Notes: generated by a model not told the origin, from the letters alone. Shown: positions 1 through 8,757, numbered from the stretch's first letter. The stretch is DNA of 64,000 bases from AC-56 sp963798705 (GCA_963798705.1 CAWCTW010000005.1:1674001-1738000); one strand, 5' to 3'. Numbers and translations: made by a program.

Positions 1-162
1 ACGCCGCCTCGCGGGCGTCGCCGCGACGCATTCGAGCGTGTCGGCGAGCGCGGCCTCCGCGAGTGCCGCGGCCTGCCACGGCGTGCAGGGCGGGCACAGC
101 CTCGTCTTCGCGCGACCCGGCACGGGGGCCTTGGCGATCACGATCAGGGCCGGATCCCTCAA
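1..162 (-). CDS. DUF2064 family glycosyltransferase-like protein (3' part cut off by window edge)
   Basis: Only the first 54 residues are inside the window; the gene runs off the left edge. The visible part reads through an IAKAPVPGRAKTRL motif, the hallmark N-terminus of the DUF2064/TIGR04282 family (GT-A fold transferases often encoded beside GT2 glycosyltransferases). The likely start is TTG at 162-160, whose last two bases overlap the TGA stop of the upstream GT2 gene (TTGA overlap), so the two are probably translated as one unit. The exact substrate is unknown. The start choice is inferred from the coupling and from the motif lying close to the N-terminus. Confidence 0.7.
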   Translation of the reverse strand, partial: MRDPALIVIAKAPVPGRAKTRLCPPCTPWQAAALAEAALADTLECVAATPARRR

Positions 163-800
163 GTCAGCGCCCTCGCCATGTCCCTCGCCGCGCGGGCGCT
201 GCCGCAAAGCGTCCCGGTGACCTTCGATCGCCCGGTGCGCGGCCGGTAGCTCACGTCGACCTCGCCAACCGTCCACCCCGCGCGCGCCGCGAGCAGCACC
301 ATCTCGAGGGGCCACCCGAAGCGCCTGTCGCGGATCCCCAGGGCGGCCAGGGCCGGCCGGCGCGCGGCGCGCATCGGACCGAGGTCTCTGAGCTCGAACC
401 CGGTGCGGCGGCGAAGCTCCCAGGCGAGGCCGCGGTTCGCGAGCCGAGCGTGCGCCGGCCACGCGCCCGCGCGGGCGTTGCGGCGGCCGAGCGCGAGGTC
501 CCAGTGACCGGCGAGGACCGGATCCGCCACGCGCGCCAGCTCCCGCGGGTCCAACGACCCGTCGCAGTCCATGAAGCAGACGACCTCGTCCTCCGCCGAG
601 ACGAGCCCCGCCCAGCAGGCGGCGCCGAAGCCGCGACGCGGCTCCCGCACGACACTGGCGCCGAGGTCTCGCGCGATCGCGCCCGAGCCGTCGGTCGACC
701 CGTTGTCGACGACGATCGGCCGATAGCCGCTGGGCATGCGTTCCAGCACCCACGGCAGGGCCGCCGCCTCGTCCAGGACGGGCAGGACGACGTCTGGCAT
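159..800 (-). CDS. family 2 glycosyltransferase
   Basis: This 213-residue protein has the GT2 architecture: an N-terminal LPVLDEAAALPWVL segment, the VVDNGSTDGSG nucleotide-binding motif near residue 30, and a metal-binding FMDCDGSLDP (DxD-like) motif near residue 80. It lacks C-terminal membrane segments, so it resembles the short soluble dolichyl/polyprenyl-phosphate sugar transferase group. An upstream in-frame extension to 902 exists, but the ATG at 800 places the conserved beta strand at the N-terminus as the family expects. It is coupled to the DUF2064 gene downstream and divergent from the membrane protein at 875. The likely role is sugar transfer to a lipid carrier or envelope glycan; the substrate cannot be read from sequence. 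Confidence 0.85.
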   Translation of the reverse strand: MPDVVLPVLDEAAALPWVLERMPSGYRPIVVDNGSTDGSGAIARDLGASVVREPRRGFGAACWAGLVSAEDEVVCFMDCDGSLDPRELARVADPVLAGHWDLALGRRNARAGAWPAHARLANRGLAWELRRRTGFELRDLGPMRAARRPALAALGIRDRRFGWPLEMVLLAARAGWTVGEVDVSYRPRTGRSKVTGTLCGSARAARDMARALT

Positions 801-874
801 GCGCCCAGGCTGGCAGCGGGCTCTTACAAAGCCATTAATCGACCTGTAAGCAGCCCGCCGTAGCGTCCGGCCCC

Positions 875-2206
875 ATGGAGCGCGCAGCCGCCGAGGCGCC
901 AACCGCGGCCTGGACCGCCGGACGGGCCCGGCTCACTCCCACCCGGGTCGCGCTCGGCGTGTGGGCCGCCCTGGTCGCCGGGTGCGCGGCGTGGGGTGCG
1001 GCCCTGATCCTCTCCGGACACGGGCTGTCGCTGAGCGCACCGCCGCTGCTCGGCTACGTGAGCCCCCGGATCGGACCGCTGCTCTTGATCCCGATCGCGT
1101 TCGCCGTCGCCGCCGTGCGAACGGCGCCGGCGCTCGCGACGCGCCTTGGCTGGCGATGGCTGATGCTCGTCTCGATGGCCGGCGTGGCGGGATGGGCGAT
1201 CGCGCTCGCGCTGGTCGACGGGCTCGGGGGGATCTCGACGCCGCTGACGAGCCAGCACGAGTACCTCACCGTGGTCGGCCAGATCTCGTCGCCGGGGGAC
1301 TTCCTGTCCCATTTCACGGAGCGGATCGGCGGCTACGCCACGCACATCCGCGGCCATCCGCCCGCGATGGCGCTGATCGTGTGGGGGCTCGCGCGGATCG
1401 GGCTCGGCGGCCCCTGGCCCGCCAGCGCGCTGATCGTGGTCGTCGCGGCCTCGATGGCTCCCGCCACCCTGGTCTCGGTGCGGGAGATGGCCGGCGAGCA
1501 AATGGCCCGCCGCGCCGCGCCCTTCGTCGTCATCGCGCCGGCGGCGCTGTGGATCGCCGTGTCGGCGGACGCGCTCTTCGCCGCCGTCGGCGCCTGGGCC
1601 GTCGCGCTGATCGTGCTCGCCATCCAGCGGCGCGACGTTCGCTGGGACGCTGCGGCGCTCGCGGGCGGCCTGCTGTTCGGCGTCGCGCTCTTCCTCTCGT
1701 ACGGGCTCGTCCTGCTGGCGGCCGTCCCGGTCGCGGTCGCCATCGCCGCTCGCCGGGTACGCCCGCTCGCGATCGCGGGCGTCGGCGCCGCCGTGGTCGC
1801 GCTGGGCTTTCTCGCCGCAGGGTTCTGGTGGCTCGACGGCCTCCAGGCCACGCGCCACGAGTATCTGTTCGCAAGCGCCGCCCAGCACCGTCCGTACGGG
1901 TTCTTCCTCTTCAACAACCTCGGCGCGCTCGCGCTGGCCGTGGGGCCGGCGACCTTCGTCGCCGCCGGCCGCCTGCGCGACCGGCGGCTCCTGCCACTGG
2001 TCGCCGGCGGGCTCGCGGCGGTGGCCCTCGCGGACCTGAGCGGCATGTCGAAGGGAGAGGTCGAGCGCATCTGGCTGCCCTTCATGCCGTGGCTCCTCGT
2101 GGCGTGCGCCTGCCTGTGGCGGGGATCCGGATCCGTGCGCACCTGGCTCGCTGTCCAGGCGACCTGCGCGATCGCGATCACGGCGATCGTGCGAACGCCG
2201 TGGTGA
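875..2206 (+). CDS. polytopic membrane protein, GT-C/mannosyltransferase-like
   Basis: This 443-residue protein has roughly ten hydrophobic helices spread along its length (for example residues 25-47, 65-85, 97-115, 165-180 and 215-240). A loop between the early helices carries TSQHEYLTV and HIRGHPP, reminiscent of the extracytoplasmic loop of GT-C fold lipid-linked sugar transferases, but I see no diagnostic catalytic motif. It ends in a GTGA overlap with the epimerase gene, so the two form a coupled unit, and glycosyltransferase genes lie divergently upstream. A role in assembling an envelope sugar polymer is inferred from context only. Confidence 0.75.
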   Translation: MERAAAEAPTAAWTAGRARLTPTRVALGVWAALVAGCAAWGAALILSGHGLSLSAPPLLGYVSPRIGPLLLIPIAFAVAAVRTAPALATRLGWRWLMLVSMAGVAGWAIALALVDGLGGISTPLTSQHEYLTVVGQISSPGDFLSHFTERIGGYATHIRGHPPAMALIVWGLARIGLGGPWPASALIVVVAASMAPATLVSVREMAGEQMARRAAPFVVIAPAALWIAVSADALFAAVGAWAVALIVLAIQRRDVRWDAAALAGGLLFGVALFLSYGLVLLAAVPVAVAIAARRVRPLAIAGVGAAVVALGFLAAGFWWLDGLQATRHEYLFASAAQHRPYGFFLFNNLGALALAVGPATFVAAGRLRDRRLLPLVAGGLAAVALADLSGMSKGEVERIWLPFMPWLLVACACLWRGSGSVRTWLAVQATCAIAITAIVRTPW

Positions 2207-3279
2207 CGCAGCCTCGAACGCTCGTGGTGGGTGGCGCCGGCTTCATCGGCTCCTTCGTGGTGGACGCCCTGGTGGAGGCGGGCCATCGGGTTCGGGTGCT
2301 CGACGACCTCCACCCCCTGGCCCACGACGGCCAGCCGGGCTACCTCAACCCGCATGCCGAGTACCTGTGGGGCGACGTCCGCGATCCGGCGACGGCGGCG
2401 AGAGCGGTGCGGGGGGTCGAGGTCGTCTCCCACCAGGCGGCGATGGTGGGGCTCGGGGTCGACTTCGCCGACGCGCCCGACTACGTGGGTCACAACTCGC
2501 TCGGGACCGCGGTCCTGCTGCGGGCGCTGCACTCCAGCGGATTCGGCGGCCGGCTGGTCCTCGCGAGCAGCATGGTCGTCTACGGCGAGGGGCGGTACCG
2601 GTGCCCTCAGCATGGGCTTGCCCGTCCGGGCCCTCGACCGGTGGACCGGCTGCGGGAGGGGCGATTCGAGCCCCCCTGCGAGCGCTGCGGCGCGCCGTTG
2701 CTCCCGGAGGCGGTCCCGGAGGCCGCGCCACTCGACCCGCGAAACGTGTACGCCGCCACCAAGCTCAACCAGGAGCACCTGTGCTTCGCCTTCGGCCGAA
2801 GCACCGGTGCCCAGGTGATCGCCCTCCGCTACCACAACGTGTACGGGCCACGCATGCCTCGTGAGACCCCCTACGCCGGCGTCGCCAGCATCTTTCGCAG
2901 CGCGATCGCTGCCGGCCGGCCCCCGCTCGTGTTCGAGGACGGCGGACAGCGCCGCGACTTCGTCCACGTTCGCGACGTGGCCCGCGCGAACCTCGCGGCC
3001 CTGGGCACCGCCGAGGGGATCGAGGGAGCGTTCAACGTCGCGAGCGGATCCCCACACACGGTCGGCGAGCTCGCGGGGACTCTGTCCGCAGCGTGCGAGG
3101 GGCCGGTGCCACAGACAACGGGCGACTTTCGCCTCGGCGACGTGCGGCACGTGTTCGCCTCGACCAGGCGGGCGACGGAGGTGCTGGGCTTCACGGCCGG
3201 GATCTCGTTCGGTGACGGCGTGCGCGAGCTCGCGCATGCGGACCTGCGGTCGGTGACGCCGGCGTCACCCGTGTCGTGA
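2203..3279 (+). CDS. NAD-dependent sugar epimerase/dehydratase, dTDP-L-rhamnose 4-epimerase-like
   Basis: An extended SDR of 358 residues. The N-terminal GGAGFIGS nucleotide-binding motif begins near residue 9, and NVYAATK supplies the catalytic Tyr-x-x-x-Lys. Between the strand ending in SSMVVYGEG and this Tyr lies an insertion with RCPQHG and PPCERCGAP, a Cys/His set that could bind zinc. From family knowledge, this insertion and the following PxNVYAxTK are typical of WbvB/TDP-L-rhamnose 4-epimerase relatives in actinobacteria. The GTG start at 2203 overlaps the upstream stop (GTGA). The likely reaction is 4-epimerisation of a nucleotide sugar for surface glycan; the exact sugar is unproven. 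Confidence 0.87.
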   Translation: MTQPRTLVVGGAGFIGSFVVDALVEAGHRVRVLDDLHPLAHDGQPGYLNPHAEYLWGDVRDPATAARAVRGVEVVSHQAAMVGLGVDFADAPDYVGHNSLGTAVLLRALHSSGFGGRLVLASSMVVYGEGRYRCPQHGLARPGPRPVDRLREGRFEPPCERCGAPLLPEAVPEAAPLDPRNVYAATKLNQEHLCFAFGRSTGAQVIALRYHNVYGPRMPRETPYAGVASIFRSAIAAGRPPLVFEDGGQRRDFVHVRDVARANLAALGTAEGIEGAFNVASGSPHTVGELAGTLSAACEGPVPQTTGDFRLGDVRHVFASTRRATEVLGFTAGISFGDGVRELAHADLRSVTPASPVS

Positions 3280-3311
3280 CCGACCGCCGCTGGTGTGCAG
3301 CGTCAGGCCAC

Positions 3312-3337
3312 TTCCGGCTCGGCCGCCCGAGCCGGAA
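3312..3337 (+). terminator. GC-rich hairpin after the epimerase gene
   Basis: Perfect 11-bp inverted repeat (arms TTCCGGCTCGG at 3312-3322 and CCGAGCCGGAA at 3327-3337) with a 4-nt loop, 33 bp after the epimerase stop and in the convergent gap before the VOC gene. It lacks a clear T tract, as is common for high-GC actinobacterial terminators. Confidence 0.55.
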
Positions 3338-3420
3338 CCGGCCTCCGCACGCCGAGCAGCCTCAAATCAACCTATGGGGTGCAAAATCGGCCGGTCGCTC
3401 GAGCCCCGCGGCACCAGCCC

Positions 3421-4287
3421 TCAGGATCCGGCGAGGTCCTTGTTCTCGGGGACGAACTTGCTCGCGATGAACGTGGCGCCCTGAGGATCGGCGAGCACGG
3501 TCGTCCGGACCCACGGGGCGTCGAACGGTGGGACGACGACCTTCCCGCCCAGCTCGCCCGCCTTCGCGGCGATCGCGTCGGCGTCATCGACCGCGAAGGT
3601 CACGCTCCAGTGGGCTGGGGTGTCCGGCTGATCATCCGGGATCGGGTTGATCGTCGCGACCACGTCCTCGAAGCCCGCCGGGGCGCCGGCCTCCGCCATC
3701 TGCTTCCGGAGCTCCGGATTGTCCCGCTCGAGGTGGTCGCCATAGCCCGGCAGCGTCCACATCTCGGCGCCGCCGCCGAGGCCGAGCGTCTGCCATCCGA
3801 ACACGGAGCCGTAGAAGGCCTTCGCGCTTTCCGGGTCACGGGTGTTCAGGCCGTTGAAGTTGAGCGAGCCGTGCTCGTTGACGACCCCCGCCCCCTTGTG
3901 CTCTTGCGCCTGCCACACGCAGAACACGGCGCCCTCGGGGTCGGTGAACACCGCCATCCGCCCCGCGTCCATCACGTCGAAGGGCTCCATGACGGCGCTG
4001 CCACCCGCCTCGCCCACCTTGGCCGCGGCGTCGTCGGCGCTCTCGACCCAGACGTATGTGTTCCAGACCGCCATCGGCGGCGCGCCCTCCGGCACCGACC
4101 CGACGGCGGCGACGTCGCCTCCCCGGATGCGCGCGATGAAGTAATCGCCGGGTGCGTCCGGCGGCATGACGTCCTCGAGCTCCCACCCGAAAAGGCCGCG
4201 GTAGAAGTCGACGGCCGCCTCTGGATCGGGCTGGCTCGTGTCGATCCAGCACGGGACGCCTGGGATGTATCCGTCTCGCTCGGGCAT
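3421..4287 (-). CDS. VOC family protein with two glyoxalase-like domains
   Basis: 288 residues made of two tandem VOC (glyoxalase/bleomycin-resistance) modules. Each half has the characteristic pattern of a substrate-facing strand, an AVDFYRGLFGW or AKAFYGSVFGW helix, an ADDAAAKV/ADAIAAKA helix and a terminal FTDPEGAVF or LADPQGATF strand. The arrangement resembles mycobacterial CFP-30B-type antigens. The substrate is unknown, and metal binding is uncertain because the usual His/Glu ligands are not obvious. It starts 94 bp from the divergent WYL-type regulator at 4382, a pairing that suggests the regulator controls it. Confidence 0.88.
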   Translation of the reverse strand: MPERDGYIPGVPCWIDTSQPDPEAAVDFYRGLFGWELEDVMPPDAPGDYFIARIRGGDVAAVGSVPEGAPPMAVWNTYVWVESADDAAAKVGEAGGSAVMEPFDVMDAGRMAVFTDPEGAVFCVWQAQEHKGAGVVNEHGSLNFNGLNTRDPESAKAFYGSVFGWQTLGLGGGAEMWTLPGYGDHLERDNPELRKQMAEAGAPAGFEDVVATINPIPDDQPDTPAHWSVTFAVDDADAIAAKAGELGGKVVVPPFDAPWVRTTVLADPQGATFIASKFVPENKDLAGS

Positions 4288-4350
4288 TGGTGCTCCCTTC
4301 CAGTCGTTTTGAGGTCGCGGCCCACCCTACGCAGCGTTTAGGTCATGATC

Positions 4351-4370
4351 CGTCCTCAATTGCGAGGACG
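4351..4370. promoter_or_regulatory. inverted repeat in the VOC/WYL divergent promoter region
   Basis: Perfect 7-bp arms CGTCCTC and GAGGACG separated by 6 bp (AATTGC), ending 12 bp before the start codon of the WYL regulator and 64 bp from the VOC gene start. Position and symmetry fit an operator for the dimeric regulator, so autoregulation is the natural guess. Confidence 0.45.
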
Positions 4371-4381
4371 ATGAAGTTGCC

Positions 4382-5335
4382 ATGAGCGAGACCTCGAGCC
4401 GGCTCTTGGAACTGCTCTCGCTGATGCAGGGACGGCGGGACTGGCCCGGCGCCGAGCTGGCGGCCCGGCTGGAGGTGTCGGGCCGGACCATCCGGCGCGA
4501 CGTCGAGCGCCTGCGCCGGCTCGGCTACCCCGTCGAGTCGCTCACCGGCCCCGCCGGCGGATATCGCCTGCGGGCCGGCAGCGCGATGCCGCCGCTCCTG
4601 CTGGACGACGAGGAGGTGATCGCGATCGCCGTCGGCCTGCGCACCGCGACGCGCACCTCGGTGACCGGGATCGAGGAGACCGCCGTGCGGGCCCTCGTCA
4701 AGCTCGAGCAGGTCCTGCCGGCGCACCTGCGCCGGCGCGTGGCTGCGCTGGGCTCGGCGACGATCGCGCCCCCCGTCGCGGGTCCGACGGTGGACCCGCA
4801 GGCGCTGACGGTGATCGCGACGGCATGCCGGGACTCCGAGTGCCTGCGCTTCGCCTACCGAAGCCGCGACGGCACCGGCAGCCGGCGCGAGGTCGAGCCC
4901 CACTCGGTGGTCAACCACGGCCGCCGGTGGTACCTCATCGCCTGGGACCGCGGCCGCGACGACTGGCGGACGTTCCGCATCGACCGGCTCACCAAGCCGG
5001 CCTCGACCGGCGTCCGGTTCGCCGCCCGCCGCCTGCCCGCCAAGGGCGCGGCCGCATACGTCGAGCAGAGCATCACCGGAGCGCCGAACCGATACGAGGC
5101 ACGCGTCACGCTGCACGCCCCCGCCGAGGAGATCGCGGGCCGCGCGCCGAGTTACTGGGGCACGGTCGAGCCGATCGACGCGCGCACCTGCGAGTACCGA
5201 GCCGGCGACGACGACATCGCCTGGCTGGCGGTCCGCATCGCGATGCTCGGCGTCGACTTCGAGGTGCACGAGCCCCCCGAGCTGGTCGAGCACATGCGCG
5301 CGCTGGCCGACCGGCTCAGGCTGGCGACCCGGTGA
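4382..5335 (+). CDS. DeoR-type HTH transcriptional regulator with WYL domain
   Basis: 317 residues. Residues 1-60 form a winged helix (LLELLSLMQGRRDWPGAELA, then VSGRTIRRDVERLRRLGYPV), followed by GPAGGYRL, the usual wing of this family. The middle and C-terminal parts contain the WYL-domain core, here reading RRWYLIAWD, and the DDWRTFRIDRL segment expected next to it, then the C-terminal WCX-like extension. Such proteins sense small ligands or nucleic acids through the WYL domain. The divergent VOC gene and the palindrome at 4351-4370 make a local repressor the likeliest role. The ligand is unknown. Confidence 0.93.
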   Translation: MSETSSRLLELLSLMQGRRDWPGAELAARLEVSGRTIRRDVERLRRLGYPVESLTGPAGGYRLRAGSAMPPLLLDDEEVIAIAVGLRTATRTSVTGIEETAVRALVKLEQVLPAHLRRRVAALGSATIAPPVAGPTVDPQALTVIATACRDSECLRFAYRSRDGTGSRREVEPHSVVNHGRRWYLIAWDRGRDDWRTFRIDRLTKPASTGVRFAARRLPAKGAAAYVEQSITGAPNRYEARVTLHAPAEEIAGRAPSYWGTVEPIDARTCEYRAGDDDIAWLAVRIAMLGVDFEVHEPPELVEHMRALADRLRLATR

Positions 5336-5510
5336 ACGTCGCCGTGGGAGCCAGCCCTTCTGACGCGAGCATTGGTGGCGAGGGGAGAATCGCCGTGCGG
5401 GGCGAGCCCCCGGGCGACTCGCATAAGCGATCCCGCCGCCGAGCGGCGCCAAGGCCGGCCATTGAGCAATTGGGGGGTCATGTCGACCCCCGGACGGACA
5501 CTCGACCCCG

Positions 5511-5885
5511 TCAGTCGCAGGGGTGGCGTGGCCCCTCGTCCGAATCGCCATCGCAGAGTGATAGCCCCAGGGCGAGCATGATCTCCGGGGCTGCCGCCAC
5601 CACTCTCGGGCCGCCGACCTGGGGCGCGACGCTGCGAAGCACTCCCAGGATGTCCTCCGGACTCACGCCCACCCCCACGGCGCTGGCGACCTGCCATGCG
5701 TAGGACGCCGGGGGGCCGTCCACGGCGACCAACACCGCGATGTTCACCAGGGCGGAGGTCCTTGGGTCGAGACCGGTGGCGAGGCGATACTCCTCTCGCA
5801 GCCCGAGCGCTCCCTCGAGCGTTTCGAGCTTGCCGGCAGCGATCCCGGCCAGCGCTTGGTAGGTGCTGCGCCGTATCTGGGGCAT
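5511..5885 (-). CDS. carboxymuconolactone decarboxylase-like (CMD/AhpD-fold) protein
   Basis: 124 residues from the ATG at 5885; an open extension to 6203 is only the antisense of the neighbouring gene. The helical CMD pattern is visible: LREEYRLATGLDPRTSALVN, then YAWQVASAVGVGVSPEDILGV and VAAAPEIMLALGL. The CxxC redox motif of true AhpD peroxidase partners is absent, so it is not expected to be an AhpD-type reductase. It lies in a run of small stress-type genes. Function unassigned. Confidence 0.82.
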   Translation of the reverse strand: MPQIRRSTYQALAGIAAGKLETLEGALGLREEYRLATGLDPRTSALVNIAVLVAVDGPPASYAWQVASAVGVGVSPEDILGVLRSVAPQVGGPRVVAAAPEIMLALGLSLCDGDSDEGPRHPCD

Positions 5886-5971
5886 CTCAGCTCCCAATCT
5901 GTCCTCCAGTCCGGTGCGTGGGCGATCTGACCGTGATCGCCCACGCACTCCCCTCGGCCACGCGAGCGCTC

Positions 5972-6415
5972 CTATCGTGATCGCGCGTGGCCGCCGTAGA
6001 CCACGAGTCCGTAGATGACGAGGATGTCCAAGCCGATCAGGGTCATCGACCAGAGGGGGAAGGCGGCGATCAAGAACAGCTGGGCGATCGCGTTCAGGCT
6101 CGCGCTGATCGTGCCGACCCAGCGCCCATAGGCGTTTCCTGCCCAGATCGAGAACGCGGCGCCGAGCTGCATGATCCCGACGAGCAGGATCACCCAGCCC
6201 CAAGCGTTGAGACTGGCGATCTGGTAGTGGGCGCCGGTCTGGGTGAAGAAGTTGGCATCGTCGATCGCGGCAATCCCGCCAATAACGTTGACGATCCCGA
6301 GGATCAGCATCATGATGCCCGCGAAGAGGAGCCAGCCGGCCCCCTCGGGCTCGCCGTAGCCGTAGGAGCGCTCGGCTCCCTCCCCCGTGCGGGTTTCCGT
6401 GTCGCGTGCGGACAT
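5972..6415 (-). CDS. DUF7144-like four-helix membrane protein
   Basis: 147 residues: about 25 polar N-terminal residues, then four hydrophobic helices (GWLLFAGIMMLILGIVNVI, WGWVILLVGIMQLGAAFSI, a third around IAQLFLIAAFPL, and LIGLDILVIYGLVVYGG). This is the common actinobacterial DUF7144 layout. No catalytic motif is visible. Members are often encoded beside general-stress genes, consistent with the CMD, SHOCT and DUF6325 proteins nearby. It is divergent from the large membrane protein at 6617. Confidence 0.85.
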   Translation of the reverse strand: MSARDTETRTGEGAERSYGYGEPEGAGWLLFAGIMMLILGIVNVIGGIAAIDDANFFTQTGAHYQIASLNAWGWVILLVGIMQLGAAFSIWAGNAYGRWVGTISASLNAIAQLFLIAAFPLWSMTLIGLDILVIYGLVVYGGHARSR

Positions 6416-6616
6416 TTGTCGCCTCCCTTGGCTGAGTCGCGGGCAGCCCGTTTGCTGCTCCAGCTCACGCTATGAGCGGCGCCGCCCGCGGGCATCCCCC
6501 CGATGGGGTGATTTCGCTCAGGTCCACGGGCCCCACCCCGCGTTGTCCTGCCTGGAGTCCGGCTCAACCTCTGCCAGATCATCCAATTCGGGTGATGACA
6601 CGCGGCCGGGCGGCTG

Positions 6617-8182
6617 ATGTGCTGCGCGCGGATGCCGGACCGCCGACACATCACAAGGCGACCTCACCGGGTCGGTGTGTGGGCCCTGATCGTGCTCGCC
6701 TCGATCCTCTTGGTCTTCTCGATCATCGCGAACTGGGTTCAGACCGAGCTCCTCGACACGAACCAGGTGGTGGATACCACCGACCAGATCCTCCAGAACG
6801 AGGACGTGCAGGAGCAGCTCAGCATCTACGCGGTCGGTCAGCTGTACGCGAACGTCGACGTCGGCGGCGAAATCGCGAAGAAGCTGCCGGCCTCGGCGCA
6901 GCCGCTCGCCGCCCCGCTCGCGGCCGCATCACAGCAACTCGCTACCAACGTGGCGGAGAAGGCGCTTGCCTCGCCTGCCGTTCAGGGACTCGTCTCCACA
7001 GCCGTGGCCACGGCACATGGGGAGTTCGTCAGCCTGATCGACAACAAGGACCAGTACGTGTCGACCACCGGCGGAACCGTCACCCTCGAGTACGGGAGCG
7101 TGATCGCCGACCTCGCCGCCCGACTCGGGGTGAACCCGGCCACGATCTCCGACATCCAGGGCATCGCGCAGGAGTCCTCGGTTGACCTCCAGCAGCGCCT
7201 GACCGCGACTCAGACCCAGATCCAATCCGTCCGAACAGCCCTCTCCCAGGCGAAGCAGGGCAAGCTGAGCCCGCGGGTGCAGGGGGATCTACAGACACTC
7301 AACAAGGACGCCGCCGAGCTCCAGACGGTGGTCGCGGACCTCGAGCGGAAGATCAAGGGCGCCCGAGGCCAGGTCCCGGCCCAGCTCCAGGGCAAGTTGT
7401 CCGATCTCGAAGGCCGGCTGTCCGATCTCGACAGCAAGCTGTCGGCGGTCGAGAAGCAGACCGCCGCGGTGCTCAGGAACCCGAGCCGGGCGAACGTGGT
7501 GAAGCTCGACCCGACGCTCGCCTCGCTCCAGACCCGGGTCAGCACCCTGCTCGGTCGCCAAGTCGTGCAGCATCCCGGCCAGCTCGTACTGATGAAATCC
7601 AGCGCGCTGAGCGGCGTCCAGACCCTCGTGAGCGTGCTGCGCAACCTTGGCTTCGTACTGCCCGTGCTGGTGCTGCTCATGTACCTGGGCGCCCTCTACC
7701 TGGCGAAGGGATGGCGGCGGAACGCACTCATCGCGGCCGGCGGAGGCATCGTGGGAGCGACCCTGTTCATCCTGCTCACGCGCCGGCTGCTCGGCAACGC
7801 GGTCGACTCGCTGGCGGCCTCGGATGCGGTCAAGCCCGCCATCACGTCGGTCTGGGACATCGTCTCCGGCGGGCTGCGCCAACGGGCGCTGTTCGTGCTC
7901 GTGATCGGCCTAGCGTTCGTCGGCGGGGGCGCCCTCGCCGGGCCCGGCCGCCACGCCCTCGCGGTGCGCCGCTTCCTGGCCCCGTACCTGCGTGACCACC
8001 CAGTGGGCGTCTATGCCGTGGTCGCCCTCGTGTTCCTTCTCTGGCTGTCGTTCATCCCCGGGATCAACAACCTCGGGCAGGTCCTGGTGATCGTCGTCCT
8101 CGCGGCTCTGGCCGTGCTCGGCGTCGAGATACTGCGGCGCCAGACTGCGCGGGAGTTTCCGGCCGGCGCCTCAAGCTCTTAG
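6617..8182 (+). CDS. large membrane protein with extracytoplasmic coiled coil
   Basis: 521 residues with one helix near residues 18-40 (VGVWALIVLASILLVFSII), a long outward region of about 300 residues, and four hydrophobic helices at the C-terminus. The loop begins with LLDTNQVVDTTDQILQNEDV, as in a widespread uncharacterised actinobacterial membrane family. It then runs into a strongly heptad-like stretch around residues 190-290 (LQQRLTATQTQIQSVRTAL and following), predicted coiled coil. ATG at 6632 is an equally possible start. No enzymatic motif; a scaffold or envelope-stress role is speculation. Confidence 0.85.
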   Translation: MCCARMPDRRHITRRPHRVGVWALIVLASILLVFSIIANWVQTELLDTNQVVDTTDQILQNEDVQEQLSIYAVGQLYANVDVGGEIAKKLPASAQPLAAPLAAASQQLATNVAEKALASPAVQGLVSTAVATAHGEFVSLIDNKDQYVSTTGGTVTLEYGSVIADLAARLGVNPATISDIQGIAQESSVDLQQRLTATQTQIQSVRTALSQAKQGKLSPRVQGDLQTLNKDAAELQTVVADLERKIKGARGQVPAQLQGKLSDLEGRLSDLDSKLSAVEKQTAAVLRNPSRANVVKLDPTLASLQTRVSTLLGRQVVQHPGQLVLMKSSALSGVQTLVSVLRNLGFVLPVLVLLMYLGALYLAKGWRRNALIAAGGGIVGATLFILLTRRLLGNAVDSLAASDAVKPAITSVWDIVSGGLRQRALFVLVIGLAFVGGGALAGPGRHALAVRRFLAPYLRDHPVGVYAVVALVFLLWLSFIPGINNLGQVLVIVVLAALAVLGVEILRRQTAREFPAGASSS

Positions 8183-8242
8183 CAGGCGACCTCGAGAGGA
8201 TGCTCGGTGACGGACGATCGAGCCGATGGTCGCGGGCATGTC

Positions 8243-8686
8243 GTGATCACGGACGAGCATCGATCGCCGCCGCGGCGGCCTCCGTCTCAACCGCGGTCGG
8301 CGACCGGGGCCTGCCCGGTCTGGTCAACGCCCGCATCGTGAAGCCTGGACGCTTGGAGCTCCAGCCGCTCGCGGACTTTCGACGGCAGCTCGACTCGTCG
8401 GCCAGGGCGCCGTGACGCGGGCATTTCTGCCGCTGGTCCGGCGGGGTGGCCGGAGCTCGAGCTGCGCCAGTGGCGGATCCCCGTCTCGCTGGTCGATCCC
8501 GGGGCCACCCGGTCGGCGATCCTCGACAAGACACTCGCCCGAGATCAATCGACTGACGGCGAGCCTGGAGGAGCGAGGGCACGCGAATACGACGCCCAGC
8601 TTTCGGGTGCTTGCGAGCGTTTCACCGGCGAACCGCGAGGCGCCCGCTCCAGACGAAGAAGCGGCACAGAAGTGGAGCCGGAGTGA
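8243..8686 (+). pseudogene. decayed short-chain dehydrogenase/reductase gene (several frameshifts)
   Basis: Fragments of an SDR are spread over all three forward frames in the correct order. One frame gives VITDE near 8243-8257. A second gives ASIAAAAASVSTAVGDRG, then GLVNARIVKPGRLELQPLAD and FRRQLD (8257-8397), matching the NNAGI-PLExxPLxDFRRQLD region. The third gives VGQGAVTRAFLPLVRR (8397-8444), then the second reading frame returns with LRQWRIPVSLVDPGATRSAI and LDKTLARDQ (8453 onward), the C-terminal SDR strand and helix, ending at TGA 8684. The N-terminal TGxxxGIG part and the YxxxK block are missing. The gene is therefore a degraded remnant. Confidence 0.7.
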
Positions 8687-8757
8687 TGCCAGTAGGCCGG
8701 ATATCCCCGGTGGGTAATTCGCCGCCGGATCGCGAATCGCAGGCTCTTGATCCTCGA

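Noticed and set aside
961..2202. Long open frame on the plus strand ahead of the epimerase
   Set aside because: It is the Arg/Gly-rich shadow of the membrane protein gene in another frame; the true epimerase begins at GTG 2203.
8200..8415. Short plus-strand frame considered as a gene of its own
   Set aside because: Its only meaningful part continues in other frames as an SDR, so it is one piece of a pseudogene.
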